DNA from: Posidonia oceanica
Lineage: Eukaryota > Streptophyta > Magnoliopsida > Alismatales > Posidoniaceae
Assembly: GCA_037176725.1 (NCBI GenBank)
Contig: JAZBRS010000060.1
Coordinates: 57,998,001-58,062,000 of the forward strand
Direction: 5' to 3'
DNA length: 64,000 nucleotides
Of the stretch, positions 1 through 11,236 are shown piece after piece. Position 1 is the first letter of the stretch. Every line of letters begins with the position of its first letter. Below the pieces are notes generated by a model that ran no database searches, was not told where the DNA came from, and saw only the letters and a program-made list of their open reading frames with translations. A program made the translations under genes and the position numbers.

Positions 1-546
1 GGGGAGGTTATGGCGAATTTTTCCCAGAAATTTAAGAGATTTTATGGAATTTAGATTAATTTTTGGAATTTAATTGGATTGTCAATTCAGAATAAAGGAT
101 TTAATGATATTTTTGTTACCTAAATGGATTAGTGAAAGGTTTAAGTTGGTTTAGAGTTGGATTTTGAATTTTAAAGTTAGGATATTAAAATTGGGGTTTA
201 AAGATGAATTTTTAGAACTTTAAAAGATGAATTTTTAAAGGATTAATTTTAATGGTGGATTTTAAAGGATGGATTTTAAAGATTAATTCAAAAGATAGGT
301 TTTTAAGAGTTTTAATTTTAAGGACTTTTAAGGATAAATTAAAAGGGTTGAATCGTTTAAGGATTAACTAACTTTAAAGATTAATTTTAAGGATTGAATT
401 TTAAGTTTAACTGGTTAGTGATGTCTTGAGTTTTCTTCCTTTTTTAGTCGACTTTGTTTAGGTGGATTACTTAATGTTCAAGAAAATGATTAAGGGGATT
501 ATTAATGACTTTAACTGACTATGCTCTGCTCGTGGCACTATTTCAG
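1..546. other. AT-rich non-coding stretch upstream of the PMD pseudogene
   Basis: No ORF or domain is visible here. From about 170 to 410 there are loosely repeated short blocks of the type GGATTTTAAAG/GATTAATTTTAAGG, a degenerate AT-rich repeat. The last part ends in a pyrimidine-rich run and CAG at 544-546, which looks like a splice acceptor for the first recognisable exon of the PMD gene. The stretch may therefore be its first intron or its promoter. It belongs to the 3' part of element A, whose 3' LTR would lie to the left, outside the window. Confidence 0.5.
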
Positions 547-3386
547 GGCCTCTAACGAGGAGGCTGAGACGGGGAGGGACAGGGCCGGTCCTTCCATTGC
601 AGAGGCGAGCTCCTCTCGTCCCTGCAAGCTTCGGGCGAGGCGTCCACGTGCGCCGTCTCCTGTCCAGCCTAAGGTTTGTGGCAGCGACGAGGGTGACCCT
701 GATTCAGGTGCAGTCCCTTCACCTCCTAGGAGAGCTCGTACAGCAGCAGAGCTCGCAGAGCTAGGCCAGGTGAGATTATTTTATGTGTTTTTGGCTTTTA
801 TTAAGTTACTTTGCTTGATTGTTATTAAGTTATTAATGCCTTTAATGTTTTATGTCAGATGCCATTGTCAAGCCGAGCGTGCCCCAGCTGGGAGGACTTG
901 CATGAGACGTACATCAACCTCCCAGAGTTCCAGCGGGCGAGACTTGAGAGGATGGGCTTTGGCCATTTTTTGGAGATCATGCCCTTTGAGATTCACCTTG
1001 GACTTCTGGTTTCTTTTGCCGAGAGGTTCAACAGCAGTTTCGTCAGCTTCATCTTTCGCATGGGCGAGATGATGATTACCCTGGAGGACGTAGTTCGGCT
1101 GGTGGACCTGAGGGTTGACGGAGAACCCGTGGTGGCGACTTTGCAGCCCTGTTATGGTGACGAGCTAGAGGCCTGTTATGGTGCACGACCTCCCCCTTCT
1201 GGTTGCTTCCATACACACGTCAACGTCAAGTGGCTGAAGGACTGATTGGATGACCTTCTTCTTGTTGATGAGGTGACCCCTGACATAGCAGATCAGCAGC
1301 TACGGCTCTTTTTGTCTATTCTGTTTCATAGACTCTTCTTCGGCACGTCTTCTTAGATGCTACATGCCGGTTTCGCCCCTCTCCTTTTTGATGTGGAGAG
1401 GATTGGTAGATATTTCTGGGGTTCAGCTGTGTTGGTCTACTTGATCTCCCAGCTAGAGGCCTTTGCTGCGGGCCAGACCCGCTCTCTCTCGGGCTATCTG
1501 CCCCTTTTTCAGGTTTGTGCTTTATTTATTTGCTTGCCTTCTGTTTGTTTGACTGTTGCTGACTTCGAATTGTTCCTTTGTGTGACAGACCTGGATTTTT
1601 GAGCACTTCGTGTACCTTCGACCCGGAGTCCCAGGAGATGGTCCCATCGAGTTTCCCCAGGCTTGATGCTGGAGTGATGTGCAGTTGGCTCCGGAGTGGC
1701 TTTGCCCTGTGAGACGTCTGGGCCGCTTCCTGTTAGAGATCCTCCTAGAGGAGTGGGTGAATTTCAGTGCTTAGACCCTTCTTTCCCTGCACAGTTTATT
1801 AGTTTCTGACTGATTTGTGCTTGCAGGTTGTCTGGAGAGCCTACTCTGAGGATGAGCATGCTGCTGAGGATCCCCTGGTGCGTGGTTCCCACTTGTTCTT
1901 TCGGGAGTGCTAGCTCTTTAGCCTCTTCCAGTGTCACTACAGCCAGGTGCGCCGTGTCCTGCAACAGTTTGGCCTTCGACAGGTTATTCCGGCGTCAGGT
2001 CCTGTGGATTGCTCTCGGGGATCTATTAGGGGAGGTTGGACTGATACTCCTCAGCGGTTTGGAAAGCAGCTCGAGAACTGGCGCTCGGGTGGCACAACGC
2101 CCCTTTCTGGTGGTTTTGCAGAGACGGAGGCGGCGTGGAGGACCTGGTTTGATTCTAAGTTTAGCCACTTGATTGTCTTCCACCGCGCTGTCTTTTATGG
2201 TCGCTCTAACGTACCGATGGGCGTTGGTCCTAGTGTAAGCGTTGGCGACCTTCGGTATGAGTTGGGGATTGCCCGCAGCTGCATTGAGGAGCTGGTAAGC
2301 AATTCCTTTTGGTGTTGTGTTATTTTACTTCTCCGTTACTTGTTCGTTTGCTTACGCATCTTCCTTGTTTGCGCAGATGGACGCTTTAGAGGGGATGACT
2401 AAGGCGTTCAGGACTTAGCAGGAGCAGCACTCCTTGAGAGTGGCGGAGCTGGTGCGGGAGAGGGACGAGCTCCTGTCCCAGATGGACGAGCTTCGAGCAC
2501 GAGTGAGTCTAGTTTTCCCTTTTTAGTTGTTTGTGCCTGTTTCTGCTTGTCTAATTGTTGTCCTTGCTTTGATACAGGCCGAGGGTGCTTCAATAAGTGC
2601 AGAGCCTGCCCCTACTGCCACCATAGGTCCAGCCGCTTCCCGTGCCGAGGGCGTACTTGCTGAGGAGGTCCAGGCTCACGATTCAGAGGTATTACCGTAC
2701 TTTTCTTGCTTTAAGTACTTGTAAATACCTGTCATCTAACTCGTATGGCTTCATCTTGCAGGTTCAGGCGATGATGGATTTGATCCATACACCTCCAGCC
2801 ACTGGTCCTACTCAGAGCCAGCTGGACGATGCCTTGGGGCGTGTCGAGGAGCTTCAAGGACGTCTCAGTCAGGCAGAGCGAGAGCATGATAGCCGTATCC
2901 GGGAGTTGGAGGCCGGTGTGGCTGCATCTGACGCAGCCATGGCTAAGGTTCAATTTGAGGCTGACTCCACAAGAAGGGTAACTCCTTTCCTACTTGAGCA
3001 CCTTTGGTTACTGCTAGCCTTCTCGCTTAATTATTCTGACACTAGGACTGTTGCCTTCTTTACTGCAGCTGAGCGTTGGTCGTAGCCAGCAGATACAAGA
3101 GTTAGAGGCACAGTTGGCGGAGACTCAGGCGGCAGTTGCGGCGGTTCTCCCTGATGCTGAGTTTCCTGGTCCAGTTGCTGCAGCCCCGTCGGTGTCAGCA
3201 CACTCCAGAGTTCTGTCAGCTCAGCAGGTTGCGAGAGCGCGATCCTCCCCTCATCTTGGGCTACTTCGTTCTCTACTGAGGGGGTCTCGGGAGAGGAGCC
3301 AGAGCAGAGCGACGTCTTCCGTGGCGCAGCCTGTGCTGAGGCCTCCAGGCGGCGGACGTGAGGGTAGTAGCGAGTCTGACCATTGA
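547..3386 (+). pseudogene. Intron-containing plant mobile domain (PMD) / coiled-coil gene, antisense extra ORF of element A, broken
   Basis: Translated exons resemble the plant mobile domain family (PF10536, annotated as aminotransferase-like; no enzyme activity is established). Exon 859-1512 carries the typical core (ARLERMGFGHFL, then MITLEDVVRLVDLRVDGEPV). Exon 1827-2294 carries the C-terminal part (QVRRVLQQFGLRQVIP). Later exons (2377-2502, 2578-2688, 2762-2977, 3069-3386) encode a Glu/Gln-rich probable coiled coil and a Ser/Arg-rich tail. GT-AG introns fit at 770-858, 1513-1588, 2295-2376, 2503-2577, 2689-2761 and 2978-3068; the one before 1827 is unclear. In-frame stops near 1243, 1354, 1664 and 1909 make it a pseudogene. 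It lies downstream of and opposite to pol of A, a place where Tat-lineage elements are known to carry extra ORFs. The function of PMD in transposons is not known. Confidence 0.72.
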
Positions 3387-4711
3387 GCTTGTACCTTTCT
3401 CTTGTTTTTGTCAAAGTCTATACTTTTCTTTTTTTGCTAGAGTCTGTACCTATGAATAATCATATGAAATGCTTTCGTTTTGCTTTGTTTCTTGCACATG
3501 CTTACTTTTCTTGTTAGTAATCATGAAGCATACCTTCCTTGGCGAAAGATTTGGCTAAGTTGACTAATTAAGCAAAGAAAAGATATGTTAAATGAAAGAG
3601 TTTAGGCTAAGTTAATTAAGAAGACGTGAATGTTAATGCAAAGGAAGCATGCTTATTTTAAAATGGGTGGAGGGAATTAATTTCTAGCCTCAGCTAAGGA
3701 GATGGAAATCAGAACCCAATAGACGCTGATTGTGAGTCATCCGTGGATGCTCTAAAGATCATTATGTGAGTAATGTCTTTGTTGAGAGAACGCACCCAAG
3801 CCGTGAGACACGCTTGAGTAGGACGCTAACTCCAAATCCTGGTGAGTTGATGGTTGCATCATCAGCCAGATTAATTCCAGTTTTCCTACTTACTAAGTTC
3901 TCACTTGTAGGTAGGTTGGATGTCTTGTTTTTTTTTTTCTCTAGGTTTTGTAATTTTTTTGGTGTTTTGGGTTATGTAATTTTTTTTATTTTTTATTTTA
4001 TTTTGGGTTATGTAATTTTCTTTTTTGGATTTTGGGTTATATGATTTTTTTGGATTTTTAGTTTTTTTCTAATGGGGAAAGATGAGTACCTACTTTAAGC
4101 ATTAACCTCGGGGTCTGTTTCAACCAAATGAGTGGGCCCTACATTCGTAGACATGTCCCTTGGGCCATGCCTGTACCCTTTTTAAAGACTTTGGTCTACA
4201 CACCAGTCCTTACTTGGGTTGCTACTCCCTAGGCCTTTTCAGTCCTTGACCACCTGGGGTTGTTTACTCCTTGCCTATTAGTGAGAATAGGACAGGGAAA
4301 GTTTCGAGATATAGTGGACTCTCGGTTTTGGCTTAGGCCTTGATTCCTGCTTGCCTTTTCCCAGTCCTCAATGCGTCTTTCTATGGTTTATACTTTTAGA
4401 TGCATAGACAGCTTTTGCCATGCTCTTTTCCGCTCTTTGGACAACTTCTTTGCTACCTTCTTTCCTCTCGGTTTGGGCGGTTTTTGCCGCCATCTTTTCT
4501 TGATGCTTTCTAGGTTACTTGACAAGCAGTTTGTACTCTAAGCCTCCGCTCCGAGCCTACTTTTCCCTTACCTTCCCGTGCAGTGTGTACGTGGAGACAT
4601 GACAAGATATGGGTCCCCCCAGGTGTTCCTCTTCCTACTGGCTTTGGGAATCTCTCCCTTTTCTGGCTTGGTGTTAGGCCCTAGGTCTCTTCAATGATAT
4701 AGACATGCTGA
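3387..4711. other. Non-coding spacer between the PMD pseudogene and the end of element A pol
   Basis: No gene is seen. The two coding units converge on this spacer. A T-rich tract (about 3929-4070, with runs of eight or more T and repeats of a GGGTTATGTAATTTT-like unit) is the only obvious low-complexity feature. The spacer probably held the termination signals of both converging transcripts, but no clear AATAAA-type signal was identified. Confidence 0.5.
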
Positions 4712-6076
4712 TCAAGGGTAGTACCTTTTCAGGTGCATTGCGTTCCAAGGGTTAGGAAGATCTGTTCTGTTATGGGACAATCGATAAGCATTCCCTGGAT
4801 ATGCAGCAACCACTACGTAGGGTCCCTCCTAGTTTGGCTTCAACTTTCCCTTAGGGTGGGGCTTATTGTAAGACAACACTTCTTTAAACACTAGATCACC
4901 AATTTTAAACTTGCGTTCGATTACTTTCTTTTGGTAAGCCTTGGTTAACCTTTGTTGGTAGACACGCGTATGTTCAGCGGCTGCCAGCCGTTTCTCATCA
5001 AGGAGTTCTAAATGATGGAGTAAAGCTTGCCTCTTTTCTTCAGCAGCCATTCTCCTATCAATCTTAACTCTTAATGAGGGGATCAAGATCTCGTATGGGA
5101 CCACTGCTTCCATACCAAAGGCTAAAGCATAGGGGATTTGACCTGTTATCATCCTTATGGTGGTGCGGTACGCCCACAATTCATAAACAAGCTTATCCGA
5201 CCAATCCGATCCCTTAGCATCTTCTACTGTCTTTTTAATGATTTTGATTAAGGTTTTATTAGTAGCTTCTGCTTGATCGTTCCCTTGCGGGTAATACGGG
5301 GAAGAGTGGTGTAGAGTGATATCGAATTTTCGGCTTAACCGCTTGAACTCTTCTGAGATGAAGATTGGTCCGTTGTCTGCTACTAAGGCTTTGGGTACCC
5401 CAAACCTTGCGATGATCTTTCGCTGCATGAATCAGCAAAGGGTTGTGGCCTTGATGTTTACGAACGCCTCTGCTTCTGCCCATTTGGTGAAGTATTCTGT
5501 TGCTGTTAGGATGAAAGTGTTGCCCTTTCCCTGATGGATGGGTCCCACCACATCGAAGGCCCACATGGAGAAAGGCCATGGTGTTGATAAAGCGTGAAGC
5601 ACTGAAGCCGGAGCATGAATCTTGTTGGCGTGTAGCTGGCAGCTCTTGCACTGCTTAACCTTACTTGCGCAGTCAGCTTCTATGGTAGGCCAGTAATACC
5701 CCCTCCTGATGATCATTTTAGCCATGAACTAGGAGTTGATGTGGCCCCTGTAGACTCCCTCATGTGTTTCCTTGAGAATCTCGGCTGACTCAGATGCATT
5801 CACGCATCGGAGTTCGATCCCTAGGGGTGTTCTCCAAAAGAGTGTGTTGGCTCTGATGTAGTACTTCGTAGCCATCCTCTTCAGGGCTTCTCTGTCCTTG
5901 GGAGTTGCATAGGTCGGGAAGGTGCGATCTTGTACATAATTCTGTATGTCATAATACCACGGGTTGCCGTCGCCACTTACTTCTATAGCTCCTTGATAAC
6001 AGACCCTTGTGCACACTAAGCTTTCTTGGTTTAGTTCCTCTCTGAGTTCTTGAACCCATTCGATGGCAGACTCCAC
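4712..6076 (-). pseudogene. Integrase of element A (Tat-type Ty3/gypsy), broken
   Basis: This encodes a DDE integrase that would insert the cDNA copy. Read on the minus strand it has an HHCC zinc-binding N-terminus (H-x5-H around residues HEGVYRGHIN, then CKSC), the catalytic core with Asp in AFDVVGP, Asp in ADNGP (about 5376) and Glu in QAEATNK (about 5270), and a C-terminal part reaching LKRYY just before a TGA at 4712-4714. In-frame stops interrupt it near 5726 (TAG), 5429 (TGA) and 4829 (TAG). The second RNase H lies directly upstream. It is clearly related to, but a different subfamily from, the integrase at 40746-41915. Confidence 0.85.
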
Positions 6077-6094
6077 TGTTGGAGCGCTGATTCT

Positions 6095-6553
6095 TCACAC
6101 TGTGATGGATTGTTTGTCTGTCTCTGAGCTGAAGGGGAGCGAGGATGCTAAGGAGGCCAATGAATCAGCCAAGATGTTGTTGCTTCTAAGTGCGTGCACA
6201 TACATAACCCTGTCAAATTTCTTTAGTAAGGCTTTAGCTAGGTTGCGGTATTCCTGCAGTTTTGGCGAGAGAGTCTTGTATGTGTTGATGACTTGCCGTA
6301 TGACAAGCTGTGAGTCCCCAACTACTTTTAGTCTTCTTGCCCCTAAATCGAGAGCCATCCGGAGCCCTAGAATGAGTGCCTCATATTTTGCAATGTTATT
6401 ACTCGCTGAGAAGAGTAGTTGGGCTGCAGCGGGGAGAACAATACCCTCTAGAGTGAGGAGTGTTGCCCTTATTCTAGCGCCTTGTGAGTTAAGTGCTCCA
6501 TCGAAATGGAGGGTCCATTCTCTGATGAGTGGCATGACACTACTGATTGCCAA
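6095..6553 (-). pseudogene. Second RNase H domain of element A (Tat-lineage extra RNase H)
   Basis: A 152-residue segment starting WTLHFDGALNSQG is a typical RNase H type I fold of the RVT_3 family: first Asp in the LHFDGA strand, Glu in NIAKYEALILG, Asp in VVGDSQLVI, and a C-terminal ALRSNNILADSLASLA. It sits between the usual gypsy RNase H and the integrase. Tat elements are known to carry this additional domain, acquired beside the older RNase H. A frameshift separates it from the upstream RT-RNaseH frame near 6540. It would degrade the RNA strand during reverse transcription. Confidence 0.8.
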
Positions 6554-6559
6554 TATTTC

Positions 6560-8547
6560 CTCATCTGGGAAATCTGTTGATACTCTGACACAGGTAGCCC
6601 GGCGAGTTGATCCACGATAGCTTGCCCCTTGATTGCTTTCTGAGTGATGAACTGCAGGTCGAACTCAGTAAGGAGCATTTGCCATCGTGCTAGCCTTCTG
6701 GACAATGATGGTTTCTCGAACATGTACTTGATGGGGTCCATCTTGGCTAAGTAGCAGACTTTGTGTGCCAAAAAGTAGTGCCTGAGCTTCTGTGAGGCCC
6801 ATACTAAGGCTAAGCAATGTCTCTCGATCTGGGAGTACTTCCTCTCGTATTCAATGAACGTTCTACTGAGGTAACAAACTACTTTCTCCTTCCTCCCGGT
6901 TTCATCATGTTGTGCAAGGACGACACCCACCGAGATATCAGTAACGGCCAAGTAGAGTAGCAATGGCCTCTCGGGGACTGTAGCAGTTAATACTGGAGGA
7001 TTGAGGAGGTAGAGTTTTAGCTCATCAAAGGCCTTCTGATAGGTATGATCCCACTTGAATTCCGTGTCGCCTTTTAAGAGCTCATAGAATGGTCTACACT
7101 TTTCTGCATGCTGAGAGATGAATCTTCGGATGAACTGTAGCCTCCCTATGAGTCCTCTGAGCTCTGACATTCCTTGGCGGTGGCATGGCTGTTATAGCTT
7201 TGGCTTTGGTGGGATCCACTTCTATGCCCCTTTTACTTACTATGAAGCTGAGCAGCTTTCCGGCAGTGATCCCGAAGACACACTTCTTGGGGTTCATTCT
7301 GAGATTGTACTGGTCTGCTCTCCGGAGTATTCTTTCTAGTGCTTTATAGTATCCCTCTCTTGTTTTTGACATTACTAACAGATCATCCACATAGCACTCC
7401 ATGCAATCGTGTATCATGTCGTGAAAGATTGCCAACATAGCCCTCTGATAGGTGGCCCAGGCGTTCTTTAACCCGAACGGCATGACTACATAGCAGTAGG
7501 TCCCCGATGGAGTGGTAAATGAGGTTTTCTCCTGATCTTCTTCTGCAAGTTTAATCTGGTTGTAACCGGAGAAACCGTCCATAAATGAGAGCATCTCATG
7601 GCCTGCAGTGTTGTCTATGAGGATGTCTATGTGTGGAAGAGGGAAATCGTCCTTTGGGCATGCTTCATTGAGGTTTCTGTTGTCAATGCACACGCGTTCT
7701 TTGCCATCTTTCTTCATCACTGGAACTATGTTAGCAATCCATTCTGGATACACCACAACTCTGATGAACTTTGCCTTGTGTAGCTTTTCTACCTCTTCTT
7801 TGACTTTTAGAGCGAGGTTTGGACGTAGATGCTGGAGCTTTTACTTCGCTGACTTAACGTCTGGCTTGAGAGGGAGCCTGTGCTCCACCAGTAGTGAATC
7901 AAGCCCGGACATTTCTCCATAGGAGAAGGCCAGTACCTTCATATATTTTTTGAGTAGTTTTTCCATTCTATTCCGTTCACCTGAGTTGAGGGCAGAGCTT
8001 ATCCGAACTGGTCTTGGATCATCTTCAGTGCCCAGGTTGACCTCTTCCGTTTCTTCAACGGCAGCCTTAGTCTGCTCATCATACTTCTTCATCATTTCTT
8101 CGAAGATGGCAGGGTCTACCGATTCTTCATCTGGGTCTTCTTCTGTATCCACCAGCTCGAAGGCTTCATAGTTTCCAGTGTTTTTGCTGGTGATGTTTGA
8201 TACTTCTTCAACCAGGAAGATGGCATGCGACGCGGCTAGCTCCCGCGGTAATGCTGTGGTATAGTGGCATACTCTGACAGTTTGGGTGATCAGCTCTTTT
8301 CTGTCCCGGCCTGCACACATAGCAGAGTGATTAGATACTTTTTGTGAGGACACGGTGGTGGTTAGGCCGTCCTTGCCATGTCCTCGTCTACCTTCCCCAT
8401 TACTAACTAAACTAGGAAGAAAATTGCTGAAAAGTAAATCATGCAAAAACAAAATGCAGGAATTAAATGCGGGAAAGAAATTATTTACAAGGGTAGAGGG
8501 TTTGCCCCTAGGTTTGCCTCTACGGTGGAGGCGGTTCGCCATTGGGC
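6560..8547 (-). pseudogene. Linker, reverse transcriptase and first RNase H of element A, broken
   Basis: After an acidic linker, the RT fingers and palm are clear: YPEWIANIVPV, CIDNRNLNEACPKDDFPLP, SFMDGFSGYNQI, MPFGLKNA and the catalytic YVDD at 7382-7393. The connection and first RNase H follow (LLLYLAVTDISVGVVLAQHD, IERHCLALVWASQKLRHYFL). A TAA near 7841 and a frameshift near 7180 break it: the reading frame jumps after the ITAMPPPR segment and resumes at SELRGLIGRLQFIRRFI. RT copies the element RNA to DNA inside a cytoplasmic virus-like particle. The order RT, RNase H, second RNase H, integrase is the Ty3/gypsy order. Confidence 0.88.
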
Positions 8548-9203
8548 GTTCAGTCTGTGGCCCTGGTCCCTTCTTGCTTAGAGGGGCAAGGCCGTAGGTT
8601 GCTGGAGAGACGGGTGAGCTTGCAGGTGGGGTCGGAGTCCTCTGCTTTAGTGTCTTCAATGGAGGTTCCAAAGGAGTCGCTTGCTCGGGTGTCTGGAGGT
8701 AAGGGAGTTTGATCTGTAGCCCCGACCCCTTCTTGCTTAGAGGGGCAAGGCCGTAGGTTGTTGAGGAGACAGGTGAGCTTGCAGACAGGGTCGGAGTCCT
8801 CTACTTTAGTGTCTTCAGTGGAGGTTCTGGAGGAGTCGGTTGCTCAAGTGTCCGGAGATAAGGGAGTTTAATCTGTGGCCCCGGTCCCTTCTTGCTTAGA
8901 GGGGCAAGGCTGTAGGTTGTTGAAGAGATAGGTGAGCTCGCAGACAGGGTCGGAGTCCTCTGCTTCAGTGCCTTCAATGAAGGTTCCGGAAGAATCGCTT
9001 GCTTGGATGTTCGAAGGTGAAGGGAGTTTAATCTGTGGCCCTGGCCCCTTCTTGCTTAGAGGGGCAAGGCTGTAGGTTGTTGAAGAGACAGGTGAGCTCG
9101 CAGACAGGGTTAGAGTCCTTTGCTTCGGTGTCTTCAATGAAGGTTCCGGAAGGATCACTTGCTTGGATGTCCGGAGGTGAAGGAGCTTCTGGGGATGTGG
9201 GGA
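8548..9203 (-). repeat. Four tandem copies of a 159-bp in-frame coding repeat in the protease-RT linker of element A
   Basis: The anchor word TTCTTGCTTA recurs at 8571, 8730, 8889 and 9049, giving periods of 159, 159 and 160 bp. 159 bp is exactly 53 codons, so the unit can expand without breaking the frame. Units encode a peptide with the constant parts IQASD-SGTFIE-TEA-DS-PVCELT and LFNNLQPCPSKQEG. The one-base change in the last period shifts the frame, which explains the overlapping ORFs here. There is no similarity to a known domain. Confidence 0.9.
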
Positions 9204-10300
9204 GAGCAGCAGGGACCTCCTCTATGCAAGAGGTTGATGCTCCTTCCTCGGGCTTCGTCCGAGCGTTGAAGATGGTTGGAACTTCTTCTAGACAGGGAGA
9301 AGGAGTTGGTGCCGACTCGGGATCTGTATGAGTGTCGAGGATGACGGGGCTTAGAGGCTTTTGCAGCCGTTGTTGTTGTTGGGAGGTTGGGAACTGTGTC
9401 TGACGCTTGCTTGTCATGCACTTGTAGCCCGACTGATATGAAGTGGTTGGCAAGCGACCATGCTAGAGGTTTGCTTAGATCTAGTTGTCCAACATACCCT
9501 AGCCCGGTACGACTGCGCTCCTCAGGCGTTTCGAGCGCGTCCCTCATTCCTTGCTCTTGCCGGCCAAGTCCATTCCCCGGAGTGTACCCTATCTTGAGGA
9601 GAATCTCCCAAGGCCTTTTCATGTGATCAGGGTAATCGTATTGATTCATATCAATACCCTGGGGAGCAAAGACCTTCTTGACATTGTTTATGGCCTTGGT
9701 AGTTGAGTCCCTGACTAATGGTGCTGGTGCGGTTGTTGGGACTGTTACCAGGTGGGCTTCAGCTTCTACTGGCTCGTCTCCCCGTATTTTGATGATTTTC
9801 CCTTGGTAAGGGAACTTCATGCATTGGTGACACGGGGAGGTGACTGCCTTGATCTCTTCGATCCATTGGTGCCCTAAGATGAGTCGATACGAGATTGGGG
9901 CATCGACTATTATCAATTCTGTTTCTATTTGGAGAGGGCCAATGGTAACTTTGACGGTGATCTTCCCCAAGGCTGCCTTCTTGTTGTTGTCGTACCCTGA
10001 TACAGTTAAGGCTGCTGGGCATAATTGAGATTCTGTTAGCCCAATTAACTGCAGGGTTTCTAGGAAGCATATGTTTAGAGTCGCCTCGGTATCCACAAGT
10101 ACACCACAAAGTTTATAACTGTTTATTACAATAGTAACACTTAAAGGTAGGGTCTGCCTCTCAGGAGGGTCTAGTTCAGAGGCAATGAAGATGATCGTGG
10201 GCTCCATGAACACGGCAGCGGTAGCGGCTGCTAGGGCTTCAGGCGATATGTCCTCTGGTACTTGGGCCTTCTTCAATACCTCCATTAGGATGTCCCGGTG
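9204..10300 (-). pseudogene. Second retropepsin-like domain plus G-patch of element A
   Basis: On the minus strand this part of a 590-residue ORF shows a complete retropepsin layout: VTIVINSYKLCGVLVDTEA (10082-10093 codes DTEA), then ALGKITVKVTIGPLQIE, then ISYRLILGHQWIEEI. The catalytic DTGA reads DTEA here, so activity is doubtful. Downstream at about 9551-9620 is a G-patch-like segment (WEILLKIGYTPGNGLGRQEQ), an RNA-binding motif found after the protease in several retroelements. The acidic, Ser/Pro-rich linker with the 159-bp repeats follows. It lies about 1 kb downstream of a first protease domain that has an intact DTGAS. Confidence 0.7.
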
Positions 10301-11236
10301 CTTCTCTGAGGCCTTGACCAGCTCGTAGATAGAGATCTTTGCTTGCGTCTTCTTGAGCTGCTCTAGGATGTCGAAGGTGCCTTCTATCCTCCGGGGTATG
10401 TGGAACTCTAGTTGAGCTGGGGAAATGGCTCGTTCGGCATCAGGCGGAGGCGGTGCGACTTGGTTGGAGATTAGCCCTGTTCTTGTGATGGGGGCTTGCT
10501 GAGCTAGGTTGTGTTCTCCCTTGGCGTGGCCGGACTTAAGGAGAGACAGAGGTCTTCTGAGGAGAGACTGCCCCTGATTTATGGGTAGATGAGATGAGCT
10601 TAACAGTGCAGGCTTCTGGACCTGGGTATACCCTTGGGCTTGATCGTCGATGAACTGTTGGAATCCTTGTATGCTTAGGACTTCATCGTCCCAGTCATCG
10701 ATCCAGCCGCCTGTGCCATTTGGTGATGGGTCTCCCAGGTGAAATCCTGTTAGGTAGGGTTCCCAGATCATTTCTAGGGTTGTTTCATGGTCTGCCTTGA
10801 TAGTGATCATCTCCCCTTGGAATTTGAACTTTAATAGCTGGTGTGTTGGGGATGCAACCGCACATATTTCTGCCAACCAAGTTCGTCCTAGGATTAACGG
10901 TTCTGCTAGGTTGCACTCCACCACCATGACCTTGGTAACACTGGTGAGGGGGTCGATGGTAATTGCTAGCTAAACTGTCCCTATCACCTCTGTCTGACTG
11001 TTATCAAAACCCTTGCAGAAGATCCTCTCCCTAGCGATCTCTTTTTCTTCGACGTCCAGGTAGTTGAGTGTGTTCAGAGAGCACGCACTGCGACTAGCCC
11101 CTGTGTCCACAAGTATGCTGGGGAGGAGGTAGCCGTTGACCTCTACAGTGATCACTAAGGGCCAGAGCTGTTTCTTTGGAGTGGGTAGTTCTGAGTCCTT
11201 GAAGACTATATTCCTTCGCTCATATTCTTTGATAAT
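10301..11236 (-). pseudogene. First aspartic protease (retropepsin) domain of element A
   Basis: The active-site motif is intact: LLPSILVDTGASRSACSLNT, with DTGAS coded at 11093-11107. The second half with LILGRTWLAEI lies about 70 residues later at 10860-10900. A TAG near 10970 and another at about 11237 break the frame. The protease would cut the Gag-Pol polyprotein. It follows the gag zinc-knuckle region directly, the usual place in Ty3/gypsy elements. About 240 residues of unassigned, charged linker separate it from a second protease-like domain, so the two are not one domain split by an insertion: each has its own active-site and LILG segments. Confidence 0.75.
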
